This document shows positions 33,301-44,725 of a stretch of DNA of 64,000 nt, piece after piece. A program made the position numbers and the translations under genes. Below the pieces are notes generated by a model that did no database searches, had not been told where the DNA came from, and saw nothing but the letters and a program-made list of their open reading frames with translations. The DNA lies in contig CM042684.1 in NCBI GenBank assembly GCA_023614405.1, positions 202,932,941 through 202,996,940 of the forward strand. The letters are read 5' to 3'. Positions within the stretch are counted from its first letter, which is position 1. Each line of letters opens with the position of its first letter. Source of the stretch: Avena insularis. Lineage: Eukaryota > Streptophyta > Magnoliopsida > Poales > Poaceae.

Positions 33301-34884
33301 CCTAGTATCTTCAACGGGCGGTGGAGACGGCTGCCGAATCGGGCGGCTAGTCATGCTAGGACCGCCAGGTTTAACGGAAAGCGGAGCACTGCGAAAATAA
33401 TAAAGAAAAAAGGGTGTCAAGATGAAAAACAGAAAGAGAGGAACAAGAAATACGAGCAAAAGGAACTTACCCTGCGACCCCAGGCATGGTCTTGCGCCTG
33501 GGAGGATTCGGAGCAGACTTCTTCATTCGTTTCTTGGGGGCCGCCTCGAGGCCGGCAGGAGCCAGCGTTTCCCGAGTGGCTGGGGCCGGAAGCAATAGGC
33601 TCGGCGTCGTGAACCTGACCGGCGGATTAGCTAGGAAAGTAGAAGCGAAATGCATAAGAAATAGGCATTGCGGCAACTACCTCAAGAACTTGGGCCTCGT
33701 CAATCACCTTCCTCCTCATGGACGAAGTCTTGCCACGGCCTTGGGGAGCGGGATCCGACTTAGGGACGAATTCTTCGGAGTCCGGCTCCCCAACGTCCGG
33801 GGTATTCCGGTCCACAGTCCACGGAAGCGACAAAACCTCGGCATCCTCGTCCTTTTGCTCGGCGAACCTCTGTGAGGCGAAAAAGAAGGAAGGTTAGCGA
33901 AAACAAGTTATGAAAACAATAGAAAATCAAAGCATTAATGATTGAACTTACTGCGGGAGGAGGATGCTCGCGGGTATAAGGTTTCAATCCCCAAGTCCAA
34001 TCTTCAGGCATCTCCGTCTTAAATATAGCACGGACACGCTTGAAGACGAGGTAGTTGTCCAGCTCGACGGTCGAGACTCGGTTGGGATCAAGTGGACCAC
34101 TCATGTAGCAAAGTTTGTGCGTCCTTTTCTGGAATGGGCAAACTCGGCTACTGATGAAGGTAGCCATCAAGTCCTCGCCGCATAACCCGGCCCGAATCAG
34201 CTCCTTGAGCCGAGTCTCGAAAAGCTCGGCAAAGACGTGACTCCTCCTCGGATTGTAAGTCCAATTCACCTTGGAAGGCGGACCAATGGAGAAGGCAGGG
34301 AGCCGAATCTTGTCTTCCGTCCCTCTGTTCTTGACATAAAAGAAGGATTTGTGCCACTTCTTGCACGACTCAAGCCCAGTGACACGAGGAAATACGGATT
34401 TCCTCCGAGGTGTAATGGACGCCGCCCCGCACTGAGTAAGCAGTTTCTCGGAAGGGTGCAGAGACTTGTCAGGGACTACATTAGAACGAATCTGGAAGAA
34501 CTTCGACCAGACGTGCACGGACGGCCATAGGCCGAAGTATCCCTCCGAGGCGGAGATGAATGCAGAAAGAGAAGCGATGGCATTCGCAGGAAGATGATGC
34601 GGCTGCAGGCCGAAGTAGTCGAGAAACTCTCTTGCGAAATCGCTAAGAGGGAGACCAAAGCCGCGTGAGAAATGTGACATAAAAACTACATATTCGCCCT
34701 CCCTAACATCCGGAGATAACTCGTTGCCGGGTAAACGACAAGAGACCTCGGCGGGGATCCTCCGGGTTCGAATGAGCCACTCGATCTCCCGCCGGGTAAC
34801 AGAGGAGCCCTGCCACGAGCCTCGCTCGGGCCCGGAGCCAGCATCATCATCCTCTACCAGGGCACCGCTAAAGGAACTAGACAT
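30309..34884 (-). CDS. Antisense multi-exon gene of the Tat element (putative gypsy-type transposase family)
   Basis: Read on the minus strand. Exon 1 (34884 to 33952, 311 codons) begins with an ATG and resembles the Transposase_28-type plant family (putative gypsy-type transposon proteins), with VFMSHFSRGFGLPLSDFA, WKFF-type and KWHKSFFYVKN text. Donor GTAAGT follows at 33951, acceptor CACAG ends at 33870. Further exon-like blocks with GT-AG edges: about 33869-33681, 33630-33471, 33388-32638 (Ser/Pro/Ala/Thr-rich), 31789-31687 and 31604-31551 (coiled coil), about 31450-31100 (coiled coil, EKVDQEFSEEKNRLALELQ), and 31037 to the TAA at 30311-30309, ending in an acidic Asp/Ser/Glu tail. A one-base slip near 30670 and a phase mismatch at 33630 suggest some decay or wrong splice choices. 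Function unknown; not needed for known retrotransposition steps. Confidence 0.65.
31812..32440 (-). repeat. 61-bp tandem repeat array with three-unit higher-order pattern
   Basis: CAGATCCGAG-type unit starts at 31833, 31894, 31955, 32016, 32077, 32138, 32199, 32260 and 32321, exactly 61 bp apart, then a degraded tenth. Variants follow a 3-unit (183-bp) order: the unit with GAGCTAAG...CCCGGATCT (32016) recurs at 32199, and the AACTCGGCTC unit (32077) recurs at 32260. The array lies between exons at 32638 and 31789, inside the largest intron of the antisense gene. Confidence 0.92.
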
Positions 34885-35247
34885 GGTTTCGCCGGAAATA
34901 TCACCGGAGGAAGAACTCGCGGCGGAGGAAAACTTAGAGCTACGAGGCCCCGTCGCAATTCAACGCAAAAACGGCGGCGAAACAACGAAAGAACCGCGGC
35001 GCAAGAACAAAGAGGAAACGAAGGAATCTAGAGGAAAGCCTAGGCGGCAAGGCCGAAAAGAACTCACCGGCGACAACGCCGGAGCAAGTGAGCGGCGACG
35101 AGGCAGACGGAGAAGCGCGGCGGAGTCCTCCTCATCGCAGAACCAGTTGAGCGCGTGGCGGCGGAACCGCATAAGCAGCACGAGGCGAGAGGAAGAAGAA
35201 GGCGCGCGAGCGAGAGAAGGGAAAGTGAATCCCGACGCCGCGTTTCA

Positions 35248-35254
35248 CTTTATA
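35248..35254 (-). promoter_or_regulatory. TATA box for the antisense gene
   Basis: On the minus strand, GGCTATAAAGTG lies about 365 bases upstream of the antisense ATG. The following leader is GC-rich with Ser/Arg-type pyrimidine tracts, as in plant 5' leaders. No equivalent TATA signal is needed by the sense transcript here. Placement fits a dedicated minus-strand promoter just inside the 3' LTR. Confidence 0.5.
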
Positions 35255-35621
35255 GCCTAGCCAAGCAAGGTAGTGGGATCGTGGGTGTGGCAAGGCAGAC
35301 GGATCGTGTCTTGACATGACCACGCGTCGCTGAGCAGAACCGCACCGAAGGCCACACAATTGACCAAGGAGCTCACGATCCCCAACGAGAACGGCGCACG
35401 AGGCGTCGCAGCAATGGCGCGACAGGCGCGGCAGTAACTGTAGCTTGTCAGTAGATACTGTAGAGGAACAAAAAACTAGAGAAACAATGATGAGATTGAC
35501 ACGTCGGACAAGGCGTGCACTAGTAAATACGGTGTTACCACGAGCGGGCGGAAGATAACTCGGAAAGAATGCATAATGTGTATCGTGAAACTGATACGAC
35601 CCAGCGGGCGGGACCATATCA

Positions 35622-35635
35622 GCTTCGGGGACTAA
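35622..35635 (+). other. Polypurine tract of the Tat element
   Basis: GCTTCGGGGACTAA precedes the TGTTGGGG start of the 3' LTR. This G-rich form interrupted by pyrimidines is usual in Tat elements. The 15-base core TTCGGGGACTAATGT (35624-35638) recurs exactly at 32571-32585. Confidence 0.8.
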
Positions 35636-36411
35636 TGTTGGGGAGGTAACCCCGGATAGGGTAAGGACGGGGAAAGACGAAAGGATTATTCCCCGTCCAG
35701 TTTCCGAGTTATATTCTAAGCTGGCCGGGTCTTGTAAAGGTCGGCCGAGATAAGGAAAGGCAGGACCTCAGTAGTGATGGCAAGGCATTACCCGGCCGAG
35801 ATACGGCGTAAGCCGCCGGTTGGGTCGAATGATCTTAATGCAGGTGAAGGACAAGCCGAGTCTGGCGAGGAAGGGCGAATGATCTGAAGCTTGCAGAGAA
35901 GGAGAAGCCCAAAGTCAAACCCTAGTCACGGAATCTAAGCAGAGCCAAGAGCTAAAGACAAATGTGTAACGAGCAGGAGGCAGAAGGAGGTCACGGAGGT
36001 GACAGTTCTGGAGCCCGAGGCAAGCAGGAGGGGCCCTCTGGAATCTTACCGCAGTGGGAAGGGCGACAGGGAAAGAGGAGCGCTGAACTACTATATTGGG
36101 ACAAGCATATTCCTCGAATATGCTTGCCACGTCAGCCCTAGAAGAACCCAGGGCTCTCCTTTATAAGGGGAGGCTTAGACCCTAAGGAAGGGATCGACTG
36201 ATTCTTGGGACCGTTAGGCTGGTAAAATTCTCTCTCTATCCTTGTATACAGCTCAAGGAGCACTTGTAGCCCGAGGAAGGAGAAATAAAGATCTTTGTGT
36301 TAGCTTTCTGTGTGTAGAATCAACTACATCTTCCCTCCCCAGATCCCAGTAGCATCTATTGGCCCCAAACTTTAGCCTACCCATGGCATCTGCCGTGCCA
36401 CCACCACGACA
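35636..36411 (+). repeat. 3' LTR of the Tat element
   Basis: It runs from TGTTGGGGAGG to CACGACA (776 bp) and is followed by GGACC. Nearly collinear with the 5' LTR, it has clustered small indels around 35815-36065 where GC content drops relative to the 5' copy. Confidence 0.9.
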
Positions 36412-36421
36412 GGACCCAACA

Positions 36422-39400
36422 GTGGTATCAGAGCCTCATCTATGCGTAGGTGCTTAGCACGGGTAGTACACATATGTTGATATGTGGGTGATGATCATGT
36501 TATTGCATCTTCTATGTATTTTGGATATTGGTGGCATAGTGGGATGAAGCGGCCCGGACCAACCTTACATGTCATCGTACATGAGACCGGTTCCACGACT
36601 GACATGCAACTTGTTTTGCATAAGTGGTCGGGTGTCTGTCTCTCCTACTATAGTCAATATCTGATTTACAACGAGTTGCTAATAACTTAGTTATCCTCAT
36701 TGTGGTTCATGTTCGTAGGTAAGAACGGTTCTATCTCCGAAAGCCCTAAGCCACGTAAAACTTGCAATTGATAAATTAGAGGCGTCTAGTTTAGATCGTT
36801 GTTGGGCTAGTGTCTTGATATGGTATTGTTGTAAGTAGATGTATGATAGATACTCTTACAACTCACTTAACGTGTAAGTTCCATAGACCTTGGCCTTACA
36901 CACAAAGGAATGATAGAGATCATACCACGATGCAATTGATAGAGATCAAATGCATGGACCATATCACCTCACTTCACACATTAGCATCTTATATTGCTAG
37001 TTTGGCGCTTTTGGTAGCATTATAAGATGATCCCTCATTTAGATATCAAGATAAAATGTGTTCTTCCTTAAGTATGGACCATTTTGTGGATCGTGTTTTG
37101 AGGCATCACGTGATGATTGGGTGTTCTCGACTCTACGCTTTCGTACAAAGGGTGTAAGACAGTTTTACACATGCAAATACTAAGGTTCTTACTTGACGAG
37201 CGTAGCATGTACAGACATGGCCTCGGAACACGGACCGAAATGTTAAGCATGAGTCATATAGTTGATTTGATGCCCATATAGATGCTCGCCTTTGAAGCTA
37301 CACCGACTCACGTGATGATCGGACATGGTGTAGTGGATTTGGTTCATGTAATCACCAAAAAGGCACGAGGGGTGTCATTTTTGAGTGGGAGTTCATTTCT
37401 AATTTGGATTAGTCGAACCAATTTTGTCATAAATTAAATCAAAGTGAATTTGCATAGTTTGTTGTAGTCATTGGCATTCGTTTTCTACCTTATGCTTAGT
37501 TTTTATTTGAGATAATAGAACTATAGAATTCTGGATATTTACTTTACGAACTGGTATCGTATTGTTTTGAATGTCAATTTAAAGTTTATAAGTCCTATTG
37601 CAAAATTTCAACAAACTCTATTTACTCCATGAAGTTTAATAAGTAGTATTAAATCAAGAGTAAGAATTCCAATGTTAGTATCTAAAGTATCATGTTTGCC
37701 TCCATGATTATTGATATTCAAAAAGTTGTTTTAATATCAAGATTATATTGGAGCTGAAAATTGTTTCAGAAACCATCATGTGTGAAAGATATTGTGATAT
37801 CTGAAACAATGTTTTTTGGTTCCATTATGATAGAGCATAATTTAGCAAAATACATGTTCTCATATTGTATGAGAATTTGTGAAGGATGGAGATGCTAGGC
37901 ATCCGAATCTACCAAAAAGGTTTTGGGAACTGATATTATACTCGCGATTCTTCCTTATAGGCTATAGTATCTTGATCATGAAAGTTGTCATGATATGGAT
38001 GAATAGAAGATGTAAGTAAAATGTTTACTACACTAATAGATTACTAAAGAATGGATTTTTGAAAGAACACCAAACATTTGATGATGGTGATCCACTTCAA
38101 AGTGCAAGTCCAAAGGTATTAGTATTTGACTATATACGCTTTGTACCATGTGTCATGTTGATGACACCACTATTGATGTTGATAGATTCTTTTAAAAGAA
38201 AAGGAATTGCTGAAAGAGAATCTATAAAATATTTGGCAGAAAATAAAAGGTTGGAGATGTCCAACTTAGGTATATAGAAGATATACATGTTATGGCTATA
38301 TTCCTTGCTTGTTAAACAATGTGGTTCTTAGGTATTGGATACCGGTATTGGATACCGAATTGGTTGGTATGAAGTGTCATACAGGACAACGCAATTCATG
38401 AACTACAATGGCCTAAGTAACCAGCAAGAGAATAAGTGATGATGTTCATCAAAAACAAATAAAGTGTTATTGTGTTTTTCGTTGTCATAAAACCAAGCCT
38501 TCAAGATTTGTTTAGATAATTGTTATTTTGTTCCGGTATTACGAGAATAATGGTTGTTCAAATAAATTACCGTATTCCATAAAGGATGGATGAACTTTTA
38601 CAAGTCTAGTGGGAGAAATCACATCCATAAACACTATTGCTAAAATGTCGCAAGACAAATGATTGAAAGATCACTTATGAAGTAACATCGCTGTTTAAAT
38701 TATATTTGAAAGAAAACATGAAGAAACTCCATGTTGATGGATTTTTGGAGTCTTTTGATTTTGATCAATTGACGCATGTGAGACTTTCCTCGAGATAATT
38801 GAAACTCCGTCCATAGGCCAAAGAGGAACGGATGACTAGCTTATTGGAAATTGTGCATGGTGATGTGCATAGTCCATTATGTGTAGCCATATGCGATGGA
38901 TCTTTTTGCTTCATATGCTTTCTCCGAAAATTTGAGTGAATATATATGTATATTTACTTAATAAGGAAGAAGTATGAAACATTTGAAAATTGTTCAAAGA
39001 CTTTCAAGATGAAGTGGAAAATCATTGTAACAAGAAAATAAAGAGTTTATGATTCGATCATAAAGGAAGATATTTGAGTTACATGTTTAGCAAAAACACC
39101 TAAGACTTGAGGAATTGTTCCATGATTTGTGTTTCCCGATAAACCATAGGAGTATGGCATATTCGAGAGATAAAATCAAACCATGTTTGACATGGTAAGA
39201 TCAAGGGTGTCATTTATAAAACTGCCATTATGTTTTAAGGATTGAAGCTTTAGAGACTACCGCTTTTACACTGAAAAGAGCACCATCGTGATCCATTGAA
39301 ATGACACCATATGAGTTATGGTTTGGGATAAAACCCGAATTGTCTTTTCTTAAATTTTGGTATGCTATGCATAAGTAAAATGTTTACAACCAAAGTCGGA

Positions 39401-41295
39401 TAAGCACGTCTTTGTAGGTTATCCCAAAGAATTTGTTGGGAATTTCTCCATAACACCGAGCACAAAAGAGTTTGTCGCTTAGAATGTCAAGTTTCTTGAG
39501 AAGGAATTTTTCATGAAAAGTTAAGTGGGAGGATAATAGAACTTTGATAAGGTTGTTGAACCTTAGCTATATGTGCTAAGTAGCGCAGCGCCGGAAAGTG
39601 TCCCGGTGGCGGCCATAATGCTCATGGCTCTCGTGATTACGAAAGGTGTGATCTCGAAGATTAAAGTTCCTATAGAACCGTGTGGGTCGGTAAGAATCAA
39701 ATAGTAAGATTTGATAAGCATGTCATTATTGTTTTGACAATGATGAACCGACTACATGCAAAGAAGCGATGATGGGCCCTGACTCCATAAAATGACTAGA
39801 AGTCATAGAATCCGTGATAGTATCCATACACGAGAAATCAAGTTTCTGAACTTGGAAGACCCTCCGGAAAGGCGTGAAACCTATCGGTCGTGTTTGGATC
39901 TATAAAGAAATAGACATGGATGTTTAACATCTATGAAATAGTCGACATGTCAGAAAAAAGTTTACAACAATGTTCAAGGAGTTGACTATGACAAGATTTG
40001 ATCTTTCATAGCGATATATAGTCTTGACGGATTAATGTAGCAACCACTACATATAATTTGGTATATGGTAGTTGAATAAACAAAACAAGGTTCTTCTAAT
40101 AGAACGGTAACCTAGGACATGTACATGACATGGTCCAAAGGTTTTTGTTAATTCAAAGGGTGCTAAAAGGGCATGTAAACTTCAATAGTTGAAGTAAGCA
40201 TAGCGGAGTTGGAATCTTCACCATGATGAAACTGTTAAAAGAGTTTCAATTCCTCGGAGATGATGAAGATGCTTGCATTTGCAAGAAATTAAGTGGGAGC
40301 GCTGAGACATATTTCTAATACATTATGTAGAGGACATATTGTTGATTGGAAATGATGTATCTTGTATTGACACAAGTTAAGAATTTCATTAAGATTTCGA
40401 TGAAAGACTTGGGCAAACCCGGAATATTTGGCATCAATATCTATATGGATAGATTAAGGGCAAATATGGTTGTGCCAGACATACATATATGAGATATTGA
40501 AAGGGTTCAATATAGAAACAACAAGAAAGGTTCTTGCTGCATGGAAAGAATTGTATCAAGATTCAAGTGTTTCAACACTTGGTGAGTAAAATCACATGAA
40601 GATTTTGATCGATTATACCATGATATGTATATATCCAGAATGTCCTATGCTCTAAATGTTATGAGCATATACTAGAATGATTCATAAGATGATAATTGGA
40701 CAATAGTAAAGATATTCTTATGAGCTTTGGAAGAACTAAGAATATATCATGTATAAGTGACAAATAGTTAAAGGTAGTTCATTGTAAAGTGTTACATTGA
40801 TACTAGTTTTGTGACAAGATACAAATTAAATTTATCTCAATTTAGACTCTGGGTAATGGAAAGGATGTTCCATGATGGATTTGGATGAGTTCCAAAGTTT
40901 AGACATTGTGATGGATACTACAACAAAAGGCTAAGTATATGACTGCTATAGTAGCAGCAAAGGAGGGCATTTGTGTTAAGTAGTTTGTTATCAAACTAGG
41001 TGTGGTTCAAAGTGGGCTAATACTATGAAGATATATTGTGTGACAATAATATCAACATATTTTGAGCCGAACGAACTAAAGGTCTCACCAAAGGACCAAA
41101 TCTATACAATGCCATCTCATTTGAGAATGAGTGATGCATAGAGACGCAGAGACATGCAAATACACAGGACCTGAAGCTGTGATCCAGATTATGTTAACCA
41201 CTAGTAATAGCGTATATGCAACACCAGAAAGCCATAGGTGTTCAATACGCAAAGTTTTTCAAACTAGATTATTGACTCTAGTGCAAGTGGGAGAC
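36422..41295 (+). pseudogene. Decayed interior (gag-pol) of copia Z
   Basis: It opens with primer site GTGGTATCAGAGCC (36422-36435; tRNA-Met type), five bases after the Tat target site. No frame exceeds about 72 codons. Islands of copia pol are still readable in shifting frames: integrase core to RT linker at about 38940-39530 (TPYELWFG, FVGYPKE, FLEKEFFMK), RT at about 39880-40460 with YVEDILLIGNDV (Asp changed to Glu in the YVDD box, about 40330), and RNase H at about 40930-40985 (AKYMTAIVAAKEG). Dozens of stops interrupt these. The right end GTGGGAGAC (41287-41295) is the polypurine tract. Gag is not recognisable. The interior is far more decayed than the LTR pair. Confidence 0.75.
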
Positions 41296-42998
41296 TGAAG
41301 GGAATATGCCCGAGAGGCAATAATAAAGTGGTTATTATCTTATTCCATGTTTATGATAAATGTTTATTTTACATGCTAGAATTGTATTGATCGGAAACAT
41401 CAATACATGTGTGTTTAATAAACAAAAGGGGTTCCTAGTTATGCCTCTCTTATAGACTAGCTTGTTGATTAACATGATGATCAAGGTTTCCTGATCGTGG
41501 ACATTGGATGTGGTTAATAACAAGGTCACACCATTGGTGAAATGATGTGATGAACATTCATCTGAAGTATAGCATTACGATCAAAGTCATTATGTTTATA
41601 TTGCTATAATATCATACGAAGTAATCTTTATCCTTAGACCATGAGATCATGTTAATTGCTAACACCGGAAGAGTATCTTGATAATATCAAACGTCACACC
41701 GTAACAGGGTGACTATAAAGGTGGGTTCAGTGCTACAAAGGTGTTATGTTGAGGCTCATGGATCAAGAGTGGGATTTGTCCATCCCGATGACGGATAGAT
41801 ATACTCTGGGCCCTCTCGGTGATATCACATTGAAATAGCTTGCAAGCAAGTGATGTGATCACTAGAATGTTATATCACGGGAACGAGAAAAGAGTGCATG
41901 TCAGTAACGAGATCAAACTAGGTATGGAGATACCGATGATCGAATCTCGGACATGTAATATATCACGGGACAAAGGGATTTAGTTACTAGCGTTAAAGGT
42001 TCTCACGATCACAGAAGTCATCGTTGAATGTGTAAAAGTCAGTATGGATCTCCAGGTCCCGCTGCTGATTATTGATCGGAGAGGAGTCTCAATCATGTCT
42101 GCATTATTCGTGAACCGTAGGGTGACACACTTAATGGATACCGACACCATTTGGAGCAAATATGTTTTAGATAAAGATTTAAGAAAGCGCTGGAATTATT
42201 TCAATAGACACCGAAACTGTTTCGGGTGAAATTGCTGAAATTGGTTCTGCATGTAATATTGAAATGTTGCAGGGGGTTTTATGTGAAAGTTTGTTAATTA
42301 AAGTAATTAACAAAATTCTGAATAAAAATAATAAAAGAGTTTTATTAAATGAGAGAGCATTAAATTTGGAGAAATTTAATGCATTTAAAGTGGAGACTTT
42401 AAAAGAGAATGTGAAGGGGCATTTTAATGTGGAGGGATTACCACCACATGAATGGAGGAGGTGAAGGGTCACCCCCTCCATGCGCCGGCCATGAAGGAGA
42501 GGCACCCCCCTCCTCCTATAAAAGTCCCCCCTCTCCTCACTTCTCACTCACACCTTCTTGTGAAGGATCTCTCTCCCCCTCTAGTATTATTCCCCCATGG
42601 TCTCGGATTAGCGAGATACATGTTCCCGGTGGCTTTATCTGGAAAGGAGTTGTTGCTTCCGCTGCTTTGCTGGAGCGAGGGACGGAGGTTGTCGGGGTAC
42701 CGGACGTGTGTTCGATCACGGATGCACCGCTGCTTTGCGGTGCTGGACTTGGTGCTGCTGGAGCTGGATCTGATGGACGTGCTGGAGCCGGACGTGCTGG
42801 ACTTCCTCACGATCTTGAGATCTGCAAGTGTACGACTACATCCACCACGAGTTCCTACTCGTTAACAAAGCTCGTTGTCTATGAGGGTAAGTTCTCGTTG
42901 GATGCATGTCCACCCGTTGCTTTGTACCTAGTAGATAGATCTTGGCGTGTAGTTCACACCGTAGGAAATTTTTTGTTTTCTATGCCGCAGACCCAACA
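41296..42998 (+). repeat. 3' LTR of copia Z
   Basis: TGAAGGGAATATGCCC to CAGACCCAACA, followed by ATCCG. A CCTATAAAAG box lies at about 42516. It is collinear with the 5' LTR with a few per cent differences. Confidence 0.9.
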
Positions 42999-43003
42999 AT
43001 CCG

Positions 43004-43507
43004 TTACATGGAGTGGAAAATCTTGGTCTTGATATGTACTCCTCTACGCGACCCTTTGGGAAACCTGAGTGGCACCTTTTTGATCACCCAGTCATGGTAT
43101 GATACTTGATAACCATCTAAGCTCCCTCCAGAACGGTGATTTGCATTACCTCATAGTCTAAGGATCAGGTTGAGAGGTTTCCTTAGTTTATCATTAATGG
43201 TGAACTTTGTAACTAGATCTCATTAAGATATAGTTGGTTGGGCTATTTGTCTGTCACATCATTCAACTAATGACATGACCTCATTGTCAATTGGCATAAA
43301 TGCCCACTATCTCGAAACCCTAGATCATCCTCATGACCAATGAACTAGTTCGCTAGAGGTAACTAGAGACTTGGTTTGTTTACATACCACACGTGTATTA
43401 ACGTTTTGTATTAACACAGTTACATCATAGTATGAAACGTATTATGAACATAAGAGATATAACAAACAATACGCTTTATTATTTGCCTCTAGGACATATC
43501 TCCTCCA
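43004..43507 (-). repeat. Copia Y LTR, segment 3 of 3 (5' end of the LTR)
   Basis: It resumes after Z's ATCCG duplication. On the minus strand it ends the LTR with TGGAGGAGATATGTCC (start at 43507) followed by AGAGGCAAATAATAAAG, a copia LTR beginning. With the other segments Y's LTR is about 1.87 kb. Sequence to the right belongs to another copia LTR. Confidence 0.7.
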
Positions 43508-44014
43508 TCTTGTTGATTAATAGATGATCATGGTTTCCTGATCATGAATATTGGATGTTATTAATAATAAGATCATATCATTAGGATAATGATGTGATGG
43601 ACACACACCCATAGTAAGCATAGTATAACATCAAGTCATTAAGTTCGTTTTTCTACAAGCTTTCAAATACATAGTAACCTAATTCTTCGACTATGAGATC
43701 ATGTTAATTACCATCACCAGATGAGTGCTTTGATGACATCAAATGCCACTTCGTAACTGGGTGGTTATAAAGGTGGCATTAGGTATTCTGAAAGTGTGTT
43801 AAAGCGCATGGATCAAGAATGTGATTTGTCCATCCTAATGATGAATAGATATACTCTAGGCCCTCTCGGTGGAATGTCATCCAATTGGCTTGCAAGCATG
43901 TGACTAGGTCACAAGGGATGTCATATCACAGTACGAGTAAAGAGTACTTATCGGTAACAAGGTTGAACTAGGTATGGATATACCGATGATCGAATCTCGG
44001 ATAAGTAGAGTATC
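43508..44014 (+). repeat. Copia X LTR, segment 1 (5' part truncated)
   Basis: Text from TTGTTGATTAATAGATGATC to GAATCTCGGATAAG is collinear with positions about 180-720 of copia LTRs such as Z. The first ~180 bases are missing at the junction with Y. It ends in GTATC (44010-44014), the target duplication of the Reina-type element; sequence resumes at 61068. Confidence 0.75.
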
Positions 44015-44324
44015 TGTCATGCCAGGTGAGGACCTGGGAGCGTCATCGGGCGAGAAGGCGTCTTCAGAAGTAGAAGGCAGAATGTAAGACTGTGGGCCCG
44101 ACTTGTGGGAAAGAGGAGAGACTGCCAGCTGCGTCTGGTGAGGTTAAATAGGAAACCATAGATCATAGAAGGACATGACAAAATTAGAAGTGTTTTTCCT
44201 CCCCGTCTAGTTCCTTCCTCCTCCTCTGTCTGATTCCCTTCCTCTCCAAGTATTCTCTCTGTACCAAAACTATGATGCCATCGATGGATATGAAATCTCA
44301 GATTGCATAGCTGTGGGCATAACA
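44015..44324 (+). repeat. 5' LTR of the Reina-like element, and degenerate primer site
   Basis: TGTCATGCCAGG to GGGCATAACA. The primer site GTTAGTATCAGATTC (44325-44339) is a mutated form of TGGTATCAGAGC. It is closely similar to the 3' LTR at 60750. Confidence 0.85.
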
Positions 44325-44725
44325 GTTAGTATCAGATTCATTGCTTCTAAGCGTTTCCGCGGGTTGACAAGTGTGGGTGGCCATCTTCGGACCGTTCACT
44401 CGGTAACATCCTCATCCCCCGAGGGTGCATCGATCTGGTGTGGCTTGGTCGCGGTGGGCCGATTCCATGTAGGAGCTCGTTATCTCGAGATTTCTCTAGT
44501 AACATCGACTAGTTGGTTGGCGAGTGCTCCCAAGCAATTGCCTGTAAATCCAAGAGTAGCGTTCAGAGAAATTCAGAGGAGTTCCTCGTGATGGCGCCAT
44601 TCAAGCCGAGCGCTCAAGTTCGGTTCACGGTCAACGCCATGGAGGCGATGGAGGCGTGCATCCTAGATAAGATGGCCAAGCTTGACAATATCGAGGACCG
44701 TTTCTCCACCCTCTATTCCAAGTTG

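Larger units (their letters stand above)
21641..36411 (+). mobile_element. Tat-lineage Ty3 retrotransposon with antisense gene
   Basis: LTRs at 21641-22401 and 35636-36411; GGACC is repeated at 21636-21640 and 36412-36416. The primer site TGGCGCCCACCGTGGGG, the RT text (VEKKKDDP, WRMCIDYTNLNKACPKDPFP, YVDDVV) and a second RNase H of archaeal type place it in the Tat lineage (RIRE2/Grande group). Order: gag, protease, RT, RNase H, second RNase H, integrase, 67-bp repeat array, antisense gene with an internal 61-bp repeat array, polypurine tract, LTR. Extra frames between pol and the 3' LTR are a known trait of this lineage. All pol domains are present but stops and frameshifts break them. Confidence 0.92.
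19941..42998 (+). mobile_element. Ty1-copia element Z (Angela-like), interrupted by a Tat element
   Basis: The 5' LTR starts TGAAGGGAATATGCCC at 19941 and the 3' LTR starts identically at 41296. ATCCG flanks both ends (19936-19940 and 42999-43003). Both LTRs are about 1.70 kb with a CCTATAAAAG box. A 14.8-kb Ty3 element sits inside, five bases before the 5' LTR end. Without it, Z is about 8.3 kb, a normal length for Angela-like copia. The interior has a proper tRNA-Met primer site and a polypurine tract, but its gag-pol is decayed beyond any long frame. Confidence 0.88.

Noticed and set aside
33486..35260. Plus-strand frames of 129-178 codons
   Set aside because: They mirror the minus-strand exons of the antisense gene, show Arg/Gly-rich shadow composition and no motif.
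43508..44014. A fourth segment of copia Y
   Set aside because: It is on the opposite strand, collinear with forward copia LTRs, and continues after GTATC at 61068.
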